Assembly (NCBI GenBank): GCA_024640835.1
Contig: JAHEEH010000095.1
Span: 1-6,992 of the forward strand
Direction: 5' to 3'
Length of the DNA: 6,992 nucleotides
Source of the DNA: Bacteroidota bacterium
Lineage (GTDB): Bacteria; Bacteroidota; Rhodothermia; Rhodothermales; UBA10348
Of this stretch, positions 1-6,992 are shown piece by piece. The notes under the pieces were generated by a model. It searched no databases, was not told the origin of the DNA, and was given only the letters and a program-made list of their open reading frames with translations. Every line of letters starts with the position of its first letter. The stretch's first letter is position 1. The position numbers and the translations under genes are program-made.

Positions 1-53
1 CGTTGATCAAGATCGCGGACGACGTCTTCACGGCGGCCACGTCCGACTGGTGA
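1..53 (+). CDS. C-terminal end of an unidentified protein (partial)
   Basis: The frame that begins at base 3 reads LIKIADDVFTAATSDW and then stops at TGA (51-53). All 16 sense codons end in G or C, the same strong third-position bias as the sure genes of this window, and neither other plus-strand frame shows it, so this is very probably the tail of a real gene whose start lies outside the window. The visible residues suggest a final amphipathic helix. They are too few to name a family. The gene points the same way as the TPR gene, but the 118-base gap with a possible promoter suggests that the two are separate transcription units. Confidence 0.55.
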   Translation, partial: LIKIADDVFTAATSDW

Positions 54-68
54 TTCCGGGGATCCGTA

Positions 69-97
69 CGGTCGGGGGCGCCCGGCACGGGCGACCG
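69..97 (+). terminator. GC-rich inverted repeat, possible terminator of the upstream gene
   Basis: Two alternative 6-bp stems overlap here. CGCCCG (79-84) pairs with CGGGCG (88-93) around a GCA loop, and CGGTCG (69-74) pairs with CGACCG (92-97). The repeat sits 16 bases after the stop codon of the partial gene, where a terminator is expected. No run of T follows, so this would be a non-canonical terminator at best. In such GC-rich DNA a stem of this size can also arise by chance. Confidence 0.22.
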
Positions 98-118
98 GCA
101 GGACGCGTGGGAGCCGCG

Positions 119-147
119 TTGGCATAACTGCCTCCAATGGCTACTTT
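119..147 (+). promoter_or_regulatory. Putative sigma70-type promoter for the TPR-anmK-thiL operon
   Basis: TTGGCA (119-124) matches the -35 consensus TTGACA at five of six positions. After exactly 17 bases comes TACTTT (142-147), which keeps the first T, the A and the last T of TATAAT. Transcription would start near base 154, giving a leader of fewer than 20 bases before the ATG at 172. The -10 element and the four bases after it (TACTTTCCGG) recur upstream of the metalloprotease gene at almost the same distance from its start, which strengthens the call. This rests on sequence likeness only. Confidence 0.4.
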
Positions 148-171
148 CCGGCTGCCGTCCTGCACCTGCCC

Positions 172-1020
172 ATGATGAATCAGGATCTCCTGGAACTCGA
201 ACGGTTGATCGATCGCGGCGAGACAGCGGCAGCCCTTCCGCTTCTCCAGCAGGCCGTATCGAGGGAACCGGGATACGCGGCCGTCCGCCTGCTGCTGGCC
301 CGGGCGCTGGAAGGCGAAGGTCGTCACGAGGAGGCGGTTGCCGCGTGGCGCATGGTGAGGACGCTGGTACCCGACAGCCCGACGGCCGTCATCGGCCTGA
401 AGCGGGCCCTGCGGTCCCGGGTGCTCTCGGCGACGGATCCTGGTGCCTGGGAGATGGCGGCACCGCTTGCTGAGCCCCCTCGGGCCGCAGCGTCTCCCGA
501 GCCGGCAGCGTCTTTCGACGGGGTGCCCGTATCGCCCGAAGCGGCGGAGCCCCCGGAATGGTCGGAGTTCGCTCCGCCCGCCGCTCCTGACGTCGCCGTG
601 GCGCTGGCACCCGACGAAGCCCCGGAGACGGATCCCGGCGACCCCGACTGGCAGGACGTCCTGGAGGAGGCGGACGCCGTCACCGGTACGGGATCTCCCG
701 CGGCAGCCGCTGCGCAGCCCGACGTCGACCAGGCCGAGGAAGGGTGGACGGGCGAAGAGCCCCAGAACCTGGACGAGCTGATTCGCGAGCTGGAAACCGC
801 GCGCATCGTTCCCGATCCGACCATACCGGCAGCGGCGGCCGAGGACCTGGAGTCCGACGTGGACGACGTCGTGTCGGAGACGCTCGCCCGCATCTACGAG
901 AATCAGCGGCACTTCAGCGAGGCGGCGCGGGTCTATGACAAGCTCGCCGCCCAGCAGCCGGACCGGGCTGCGGAGTTCCTGGAGAGAGCCGAGGAGGCCA
1001 GGTCGCGGGCCGGGTCGTAA
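172..1020 (+). CDS. TPR-repeat protein with a disordered acidic/Ala-Pro linker
   Basis: This 282-residue protein has no signal peptide or membrane segment, so it is probably cytoplasmic. Residues 1-34 and 36-69 form two helical hairpins of TPR type, each ending in a Pro (REPGY, VPDS). Residues about 84-196 are low-complexity, rich in Ala, Pro, Glu and Asp, and are likely disordered. A short amphipathic helix (DELIRELETARIV, 201-213) follows. A last TPR-like unit spans about 233-266 (SETLARIYENQRHFSEAARVY). From memory, the SETLA-IY-Q wording is typical of TPR proteins in Bacteroidota and relatives. Such proteins usually mediate protein contacts; no catalytic motif is visible. The start is ATG 172, or ATG 175 directly after it; neither has a clear Shine-Dalgarno site. 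The gene is first in a tight cluster, 7 bases before anmK, but that does not reveal its partner. Its exact function is unknown. Confidence 0.85.
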   Translation: MMNQDLLELERLIDRGETAAALPLLQQAVSREPGYAAVRLLLARALEGEGRHEEAVAAWRMVRTLVPDSPTAVIGLKRALRSRVLSATDPGAWEMAAPLAEPPRAAASPEPAASFDGVPVSPEAAEPPEWSEFAPPAAPDVAVALAPDEAPETDPGDPDWQDVLEEADAVTGTGSPAAAAAQPDVDQAEEGWTGEEPQNLDELIRELETARIVPDPTIPAAAAEDLESDVDDVVSETLARIYENQRHFSEAARVYDKLAAQQPDRAAEFLERAEEARSRAGS

Positions 1021-1027
1021 GGCTTCG

Positions 1028-2218
1028 ATGTCCCGCCGTGCACCATCCGTCGAGGAGTCCGCGCGTCCCATGCTCGTGGCCGGGGTCATGTCCGGAACGT
1101 CGGTCGACGGGGTGGACGTCGCCCTCGTACGTCTTGCGGGGCACGGTGCCGACATGCGCTGGAGCGTCGAGACCTGGGCTTCGACCCCGTTCCCCGAGGA
1201 CATGCGGGAGATGCTCCTGGCGATGGGGGAATCGGACAGGGTCCGGATGGACGACGTCACGCGCATGCACGTCCGGCTCGCGCATGCCTACGCGGACGCG
1301 GTCCGCGACTCGCTGCTTCGGGCGAATGCGAGCCTGTCCGACCTGGACCTCGTCGGGTGCCACGGCCAGACCGTGAGGCATCTTCCGGAGGCGTCGACCT
1401 TCTGTGGAGCGGAGGTCCGGGCCACGCTTCAGCTGGGCAGCGGGCCGGCGCTCGCGAACCTCCTGGACACGCCGGTGGTCAGCGACTTCCGCGCGGCCGA
1501 CATGGCACTCGGCGGGCAGGGGGCCCCGCTCGTTCCGTATGTGGACTGGGCTCTTCTCGGGGACGGCGCCGAGCCCCGTGCCGCCCTCAACGTGGGCGGG
1601 ATCGCGAACGTCACCGCGATTCCGGCCGGCCGCGGTCCCGACGGGGTGGTGGCCTTCGACACGGGACCCGGAAACATGGTCTCCGACGCGCTCTGCCGAC
1701 GCCATTTCGGCATTCCGTTCGACCGGGGCGGGCAGATCGCCCTGTCGGGCACCGTGGACGAGGACCTGCTCGCCGAGCTCCTCGCCGATCCGTGGTTCGC
1801 ACGCCGGCCGCCGAAGTCCACGGGCCGCGAGGCCTACGGCGAGGCTTACGTGGCGGACATTGTACGCCGTGCCGGGGCCCGGTCCCTGGCGCCGGGCGAC
1901 CAGGTGGCGACCGCCGCGGCGCTCACGGCCGATTCCGTGGTCCGGGCGCTTCGCGACTTCGTCCCGTTCCGTCCTGCCAGGGTGCTGCTCTCGGGCGGGG
2001 GAGTGCACAACCGGGCGCTCACGGACCGCATGGCCGCAGCACTCCCCGGGGTCCGGTTCGGGAGCACGGCCGAGGTCGGGCTGGATCCGGACGCGAAGGA
2101 GGCCGTCGCCTTCGCCGTGCTGGCACACGAGACCTTCGCCGGCGTTCCAACCGGCATGCCGTCGGTGACCGGTGCAAGAAAGACCGCGATCCTGGGCTCC
2201 ATCTCGTACCCGGCCTGA
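1028..2218 (+). CDS. anmK: Anhydro-N-acetylmuramic acid kinase
   Basis: AnmK phosphorylates and opens 1,6-anhydro-N-acetylmuramic acid to give MurNAc-6-phosphate, a cytoplasmic step in recycling the cell wall. Family motifs occur in order (numbering from ATG 1028, 396 residues): GVMSGTSVDGVDVAL at 19-33 (phosphate binding), GCHGQTVRH at 110-118, VVSDFRAADMALGGQGAPLVP at 150-170, NVGGIANVTAI at 188-198, FDTGPGN at 210-216, STGREAYG at 264-271, and LLSGGGVHNRAL near 320-331. By analogy with the Pseudomonas enzyme, Asp211 in DTGPGN should be the catalytic base. The start is uncertain. ATG 1028 lies 7 bases after the TPR stop with TAAGG (1018-1022) close upstream. ATG 1070 (382 residues) better matches known N-termini, which begin a few residues before GVMSGTS, and has GAGGAG at 1052-1057. 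The frame also stays open upstream to 935, but that would overlap the TPR gene. MurQ, the usual next enzyme, is not in the window. Confidence 0.96.
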   Translation: MSRRAPSVEESARPMLVAGVMSGTSVDGVDVALVRLAGHGADMRWSVETWASTPFPEDMREMLLAMGESDRVRMDDVTRMHVRLAHAYADAVRDSLLRANASLSDLDLVGCHGQTVRHLPEASTFCGAEVRATLQLGSGPALANLLDTPVVSDFRAADMALGGQGAPLVPYVDWALLGDGAEPRAALNVGGIANVTAIPAGRGPDGVVAFDTGPGNMVSDALCRRHFGIPFDRGGQIALSGTVDEDLLAELLADPWFARRPPKSTGREAYGEAYVADIVRRAGARSLAPGDQVATAAALTADSVVRALRDFVPFRPARVLLSGGGVHNRALTDRMAAALPGVRFGSTAEVGLDPDAKEAVAFAVLAHETFAGVPTGMPSVTGARKTAILGSISYPA

Positions 2219-2226
2219 TCCGTCCG

Positions 2227-3276
2227 ATGTCCGATCGCTTCACACCCGTCTCGCAACTGGGCGAATTCGGCCTCATCGACCGGATGAGGGACCGGCTCGG
2301 CGAGAACGCCCCTGCCGGAGACCTGCTCTGCACCATCGGCGACGACGCGGCCGTGTACCGGGTGTCGGAAACCACCGCCCACGTCGTCACGGCGGATGCC
2401 CTGATCGAGGGAGTCCACTTCGAGCGCACGTTCATGCCGTGGGGATACCTGGGCCGAAAGGCCGTGGCGGTGAACGTGAGCGACGTGGCCGCGATGAATG
2501 CCCAGGCCCTGTATGCCGTCATCACGATGGGGCTTCCCCGCAACGTGTCCGTGGAGATGGTCGACGCCCTGTACGACGGCCTCCGGGCCGGATGCGAAGC
2601 GTACGGGATCCGCCTGGTCGGCGGGGACACGACGGCCGCTCCGCAGATGACGCTCTCGGTGACCGTAGTGGGGGAGGCGCCGATCGACCGGATCACGTAT
2701 CGAAGGGGCGCGCGCCCGGGCGATCTTCTGTGTGTCACGGGGGACGTGGGGGCGGCCTACGCGGGTCTGCAGGTGCTCATCGAGCAGCAGCGTGCGATGC
2801 GCGAGCTGGGCGACGCCTACGAGCCGGACCTGTCGCCTTACCGGCGGGTGATCGCGCGGCAACTGACGCCGGCCGCCCGGACCGACGTGGTGGCCGACTG
2901 GGCGCGACGCGCGGTCCGTCCCCGGGCCGTGATCGACGTATCGGACGGCGTCGCGTCGGAGGTGCATCACCTGTGCCGGGCGAGCGCCTGCGGCGCGGTC
3001 GTTCACGCGGCCGCCCTCCCGGTCGATCCGGAGACGCGCGCGGTGGCGGACGAGCGGATGGAGGACGTCGATACCTTTGCGCTGTTCGGGGGCGAGGACT
3101 ACGAGCTGCTGTTCGCGCTGGACCCTGCCGATGCGGATCGCCTCGCACCCCGGCAGTTCACCGTGATCGGCGCGTTCACCGGGATGGACGAGGGCATCGT
3201 GCTGCAGACCCCCGAGGGAGACGCCCTTCCTCTCGAAGCCGCGGGCTTCTCGCACTTCGAGACGGATTCGGACTGA
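2227..3276 (+). CDS. thiL: Thiamine-monophosphate kinase
   Basis: ThiL uses ATP to turn thiamine monophosphate into thiamine diphosphate, the active cofactor, in the cytoplasm. The 349-residue protein shows the AIR-synthase-like family motifs in order: GEFGLIDRM at 12-20, IGDDAAV at 37-43, TADALIEGVHF at 55-65, KAVAVNVSDVAAMNA at 78-92 (metal and substrate binding), GGDTT at 132-136, GARPGDLLCVTGDVG at 161-175, IDVSDGVASEVHHL at 236-249 and GGEDYELLF at 288-296. It is longer than the 325-residue E. coli enzyme, mostly through a segment at about 183-217 (EQQRAMRELG to RQLTPAAR), a layout I recall from Bacteroidota ThiL. The start ATG 2227 is 8 bases after the anmK stop and has no Shine-Dalgarno site, so translation is probably coupled to anmK. 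The only ties to its neighbours are strand and spacing; no other thiamine gene and no TPP riboswitch is visible. Confidence 0.96.
   Translation: MSDRFTPVSQLGEFGLIDRMRDRLGENAPAGDLLCTIGDDAAVYRVSETTAHVVTADALIEGVHFERTFMPWGYLGRKAVAVNVSDVAAMNAQALYAVITMGLPRNVSVEMVDALYDGLRAGCEAYGIRLVGGDTTAAPQMTLSVTVVGEAPIDRITYRRGARPGDLLCVTGDVGAAYAGLQVLIEQQRAMRELGDAYEPDLSPYRRVIARQLTPAARTDVVADWARRAVRPRAVIDVSDGVASEVHHLCRASACGAVVHAAALPVDPETRAVADERMEDVDTFALFGGEDYELLFALDPADADRLAPRQFTVIGAFTGMDEGIVLQTPEGDALPLEAAGFSHFETDSD
3235..3249. terminator. Perfect hairpin near the convergent gene ends
   Basis: GAAGCC (3235-3240), loop GCG, GGCTTC (3244-3249) is a perfect 6-bp stem with a 3-base loop, inside the last codons of thiL. 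For the minus-strand metalloprotease transcript it lies about 30 bases past the stop, a fitting place for a terminator or a 3'-end protecting stem. No T-run follows on either strand. It is also coding sequence (EAAGF of ThiL), so it may be incidental. Confidence 0.22.
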
Positions 3277-3281
3277 GCTCA
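3274..3281. other. Palindrome TGAGCTCA holding both convergent stop codons
   Basis: TGA of thiL (3274-3276) and TGA of the minus-strand protease gene (complement of 3279-3281) are the two arms of a perfect 8-bp palindrome, with only GC between them. The genes therefore end 2 bases apart, so any terminator must lie inside the opposing coding sequence. The structure is seen directly; whether it has any function is unknown. Confidence 0.9.
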
Positions 3282-5798
3282 GCCGTCCATCGAGCAGTAC
3301 CCGGTTTCCGGCTGCCACGCCTCGATCCACGCCTGCCGGGTCCGCATCCGGAGCGCGGCATCCTCGCCGGACCCGATCGGAGATCCGGGGGGTGTGGTCG
3401 CCCTCACGGTGCGTTCCGCGGGATCGTACAGGCGGACCAGGAATCGGTCGATCTGGTCGAATGCGAGCGCGCGGTGTGCCACGGTCTCGTGATCGGTGCC
3501 CGGCTCGCTGCCCAGCAGGTTCTGCAGTTCCACCAGGTGCTGCCTGAGCCGTGCGCGGACGCCGGGCGCGATGCCCGGTCGAACGGCGGCGGCGATCAGG
3601 CCGTCGATCCATACCTGCTGGACGATCCGTTGAAGCTCGGCCTCGTACGGGTCGCGCCGGACGTCGTCCTGCCAGACGGCTTCGGACACCTCGGCGAGCA
3701 TGTCGCTCATGGACGGCAGGCGCGAGTCGAAGTCCTCCTGGTACATGAGGCGGGCCATCCGTTCGGGAGTGAGCAGCAGGTCCACGACAAGCGAAGCGAC
3801 GACCTCCGCGGGGGCGTAGGCGTCGAAGGTGGGATCCACGTAGCCGTCGAAGAGCTCGCGCGTGGCGTCGAAACCCGGCGGCCGCGGGGGGATCAGCGTG
3901 CGCGCCGAGACGGGCAGGGCGAGCTCGCGCGGATCGAGCGCATCGAGCAGCAGGCCGAGCGCCTCCTCCTGCTCCCTGCGGGACACCGGGAGCGGTCGGC
4001 CGTCGGTCTCTCCCTTGATCTCGTACTCGTACCGGACGCCACCGACGAGCTTCGCCGCCGCCTCCAGCTGATACCGGTGGTGCAGGTAGACCGGGACGAG
4101 CACGTCCTGCATCGTGGCCAGCGGTCGACCCTCGCGGATCACATCGGGCCCGAAGCGTGCCAGTGCCGCCCGGCGGACCATCATCGCGTCTCGAAGCCCC
4201 CGGACCGCGTCCGCCGCGTTGTCCCAGAGATGGGCGAGCGGGTGCGCCGAACCGGGCGGCCGGGCGTCCTGGTCGGTCAGGTAGTGCAGGCCGCGCTGCC
4301 GGGCATCCTCGAGGATCGAGGCCAGGGCCGCATGCTCGTCGACCGAATCCGGGATCTGGGCGTACCCGTACCGGATCGCCACCATGTCCCACTCCCCGAT
4401 GCCGAACGCGTAGGCCGAGCCGATGGCCGGGGTGCCGTCCAGGGACACCATGACGAGCGGGGCGGGATAGTCCATGACCGACGTCCGTCCGTCGGTGGAC
4501 GCCGCGTAGTTGTGCGCCAGACCGAGTGTGTGACCGACTTCGTGGGCCGACAGCTGGCGGATCCGGGCGAGAGCCGTCCGGAGCATGGGATCGGGTTCGG
4601 GGGCGACGGCGCGCGCGGAATCGTACGGAGCGAGGAGGCCCTCCATGAGCAGGTAGTCCTGCCGGACGCGGAGCGAGCCGAGCAGCACGTGTCCCTTGAT
4701 GATCTCGCCGGTCCGGGGATCGACCAGGCTCGAGCCGTAGCTCCAGCCGCGCGTGGCCCGGTGAACCCAGTTGATCAGGTTGTAGCGTGCGTCGAGCGGA
4801 TCGGCGTCCTCCGGGAGCATCTCGACCCGAAACGCATCGCGGAAACCGGCTGTGCGGAAGGCCTGCGCCCACCAGCGGGCGCCGTCCAGGAGCGCAGAGC
4901 GTACCGGTTCGGGCGTGCCGGGGTCCAGGTAGTACACGATGGGGGCGACCGGGTCCGAAAGAGCCGAGTCGGGATGGGCCTTGACGAGCCGGTGTCTCGC
5001 GATGAGGCGGCGGGTCATGTCGTCGCCGATCGGCGATGCGTAGTCCGCGTAGCTTAGCTCGTAGTAGCCTGACCGCGGATCGAAGGCCCGGGGTTCGAAG
5101 CCCGGGTCGGGCAGGCGCACGAGCGAATGGCGGACGCGGAGCGTCACGGCACCCGGATCGGCCGCCGCGTCCCGCACGTAGCGGCCGGGAGCGTCGGACG
5201 TGAACGTGAGGATGGCCTCCATTTCCGTGTTCCGCGGAAACGCTCTGAGCACCTCGGGATTGGGGGCCGAACGCGAGGCGTCCAGTCGGAACGTCCCCTG
5301 TCCGGACGAGGCCAGGCTCTGGATCACGCCGTGGGCGTCTCGTACCACGAAGGCGGTGGCGTCCACCAGGAAGCGGTCGTCGGATCGCGCGGTGACGTCG
5401 AACCCCCATACCACGCTGCCGGAAAACGCATCCTCGACGGCCTTCCGCTCGGCGCTCGACTCCGTCGTGGCGCGGAAACGCAGGTTGGGCGCGCGAAGCA
5501 GCAGGCGCCGGCCGATCCGCTCGAAACGCACCAGTCGCTGCGGCCCCAGCTGGTTGCGGTCGAGGCCGATGTCGTTGGAGCCGAGGCCCGCGGCGAGGGA
5601 CACCGCGTACAGGAAGTCCTCTCCCACGCGAGGAACCTCGAGCCAGATCTTCCCGGAGTCGTCGTCCCAGTACAGGGGGAAGTAGCCGTCCCGTCGTTCG
5701 AGGCCGGTCGTCTTCTCTTCGATGGACGGGAGTGGATCCTGGGCAGCGGCCGGCAGGGACACCGCGAGCAGGAGGGCGAGAAGAAGGGGCTTGCGCAT
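3279..5798 (-). CDS. Secreted zinc-dependent metalloprotease (DUF5117/DUF4953 type, metzincin-like)
   Basis: This 839-residue protein starts with a clear signal peptide: Arg2-Lys3, a Leu/Ala core at 5-15, and AAA at 17-19 before Gln20 as a likely signal peptidase I site. There is no lipobox Cys, so it should be soluble in the periplasm or outside. Residues about 60-260 resemble the DUF5117 region. The part from about 380 to 690 resembles the DUF4953 catalytic region. The zinc site is HEVGHTLGLAH at 419-429, with His419, His423 and His429 as ligands and Glu420 as base; SVMDYP with Met442 follows as the metzincin Met-turn. Ahead of it are family-like segments INWVHRATRGWSYGSSLVDP and GEIIKGHVLLGSLR. 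All catalytic residues are present, so it is probably active; the substrate is unknown. It has no C-terminal sorting tail that I can see. The ATG at 5798-5796 lacks a Shine-Dalgarno site. It is transcribed alone, convergent with thiL and divergent from atpD. Confidence 0.94.
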   Translation of the reverse strand: MRKPLLLALLLAVSLPAAAQDPLPSIEEKTTGLERRDGYFPLYWDDDSGKIWLEVPRVGEDFLYAVSLAAGLGSNDIGLDRNQLGPQRLVRFERIGRRLLLRAPNLRFRATTESSAERKAVEDAFSGSVVWGFDVTARSDDRFLVDATAFVVRDAHGVIQSLASSGQGTFRLDASRSAPNPEVLRAFPRNTEMEAILTFTSDAPGRYVRDAAADPGAVTLRVRHSLVRLPDPGFEPRAFDPRSGYYELSYADYASPIGDDMTRRLIARHRLVKAHPDSALSDPVAPIVYYLDPGTPEPVRSALLDGARWWAQAFRTAGFRDAFRVEMLPEDADPLDARYNLINWVHRATRGWSYGSSLVDPRTGEIIKGHVLLGSLRVRQDYLLMEGLLAPYDSARAVAPEPDPMLRTALARIRQLSAHEVGHTLGLAHNYAASTDGRTSVMDYPAPLVMVSLDGTPAIGSAYAFGIGEWDMVAIRYGYAQIPDSVDEHAALASILEDARQRGLHYLTDQDARPPGSAHPLAHLWDNAADAVRGLRDAMMVRRAALARFGPDVIREGRPLATMQDVLVPVYLHHRYQLEAAAKLVGGVRYEYEIKGETDGRPLPVSRREQEEALGLLLDALDPRELALPVSARTLIPPRPPGFDATRELFDGYVDPTFDAYAPAEVVASLVVDLLLTPERMARLMYQEDFDSRLPSMSDMLAEVSEAVWQDDVRRDPYEAELQRIVQQVWIDGLIAAAVRPGIAPGVRARLRQHLVELQNLLGSEPGTDHETVAHRALAFDQIDRFLVRLYDPAERTVRATTPPGSPIGSGEDAALRMRTRQAWIEAWQPETGYCSMDG

Positions 5799-5823
5799 GG
5801 CACCGGGGCGTTGTCGACCCCGG

Positions 5824-5853
5824 AAAGTACGCGTGAGGTGTCGCCCGTGCCCG
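5824..5853 (-). promoter_or_regulatory. Putative promoter of the metalloprotease gene
   Basis: On the minus strand TACTTT (complement of 5824-5829) lies 25 bases before the protease ATG. It is followed by CCGG, exactly as in the candidate promoter of the TPR gene, where the gap to the ATG is 24 bases. The best -35 match is CGGGCA (complement of 5848-5853) with an 18-base spacer, matching TTGACA at only three positions. The repeated -10 and its spacing are the main support. Confidence 0.32.
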
Positions 5854-5854
5854 G

Positions 5855-5884
5855 TCGACGGATCCCGCGAATTCCCGGTATCTT
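5855..5884 (+). promoter_or_regulatory. Possible promoter of atpD
   Basis: TCGACG (5855-5860) matches TTGACA at four of six positions. After 18 bases comes TATCTT (5879-5884), four of six to TATAAT. Transcription from here would give atpD a leader of about 140 bases. The same spot read on the minus strand gives TAAGAT, also four of six, so the direction is uncertain. An AT-richer patch (5942-5948, TAATTTT) nearer to atpD is another -10 option but lacks a matching -35. Confidence 0.28.
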
Positions 5885-5904
5885 AGCGATCCGCGCCACA
5901 GTGA

Positions 5905-6992
<1,088 letters not shown>

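Noticed and set aside
935..1027. Extending anmK upstream to ATG 935
   Set aside because: The added residues are Arg/Ser/Pro-rich, overlap 86 bases of the TPR gene, and have no counterpart in AnmK proteins.
28..1266. A 412-codon open frame on the minus strand opposite the TPR gene and anmK
   Set aside because: It has Arg/Gly-rich composition and no recognisable motif, and it is antisense to two supported genes.
3301..3311. CCGG-TTT-CCGG hairpin just past the thiL stop as a terminator
   Set aside because: The stem is only four pairs with no T-run, and it is protease coding sequence.
2172..5057. A 961-codon open frame on the plus strand
   Set aside because: It runs through thiL in a wrong frame and antisense to the protease gene, whose motifs and signal peptide are unmistakable.

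Overview
The window looks like an ordinary stretch of chromosome from a GC-rich bacterium of the Bacteroidota/Gemmatimonadota (FCB) side of the tree. Nearly every codon in the real genes ends in G or C. Three independent clues support the placement: the ATP synthase beta subunit carries the long insertion that I recall from Bacteroidota-type AtpD proteins; ThiL has the longer Bacteroidota-like layout; and the large secreted zinc protease belongs to the DUF5117/DUF4953 type common in those phyla. With such high GC, Gemmatimonadota (or a Rhodothermota-like lineage) is my best guess. This is inference and no database was searched.

Layout, left to right. Bases 1-53 hold the last 16 codons of an unidentified plus-strand gene. 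A short gap (54-171) holds a GC-rich inverted repeat and a plausible promoter. Three plus-strand genes follow with gaps of 7 and 8 bases, probably one operon: a TPR/low-complexity protein (172-1020), anmK (anhydro-N-acetylmuramic acid kinase, 1028-2218) and thiL (thiamine-monophosphate kinase, 2227-3276). A secreted metzincin-like zinc metalloprotease lies on the minus strand (3279-5798) and converges on thiL, with both stop codons inside one 8-bp palindrome. A 235-bp divergent promoter region (5799-6033) separates it from atpD (plus, 6034 to the window end, truncated).

How the genes relate: anmK recycles cell-wall sugar, thiL makes the cofactor thiamine diphosphate, the protease acts outside the cytoplasm, and atpD is the catalytic subunit of the F-type ATP synthase. 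They do not form one pathway. atpD is not preceded by atpA or atpG, which points to a split ATP synthase gene set.

I looked for an undescribed system and did not find a convincing one. The points most worth a second look are a 10-bp motif (TACTTTCCGG) at the same distance upstream of two unrelated genes, the shared-palindrome convergent ends with a hairpin nearby, the split atpD locus with a possible overlapping leader frame, and the uncharacterised TPR protein.
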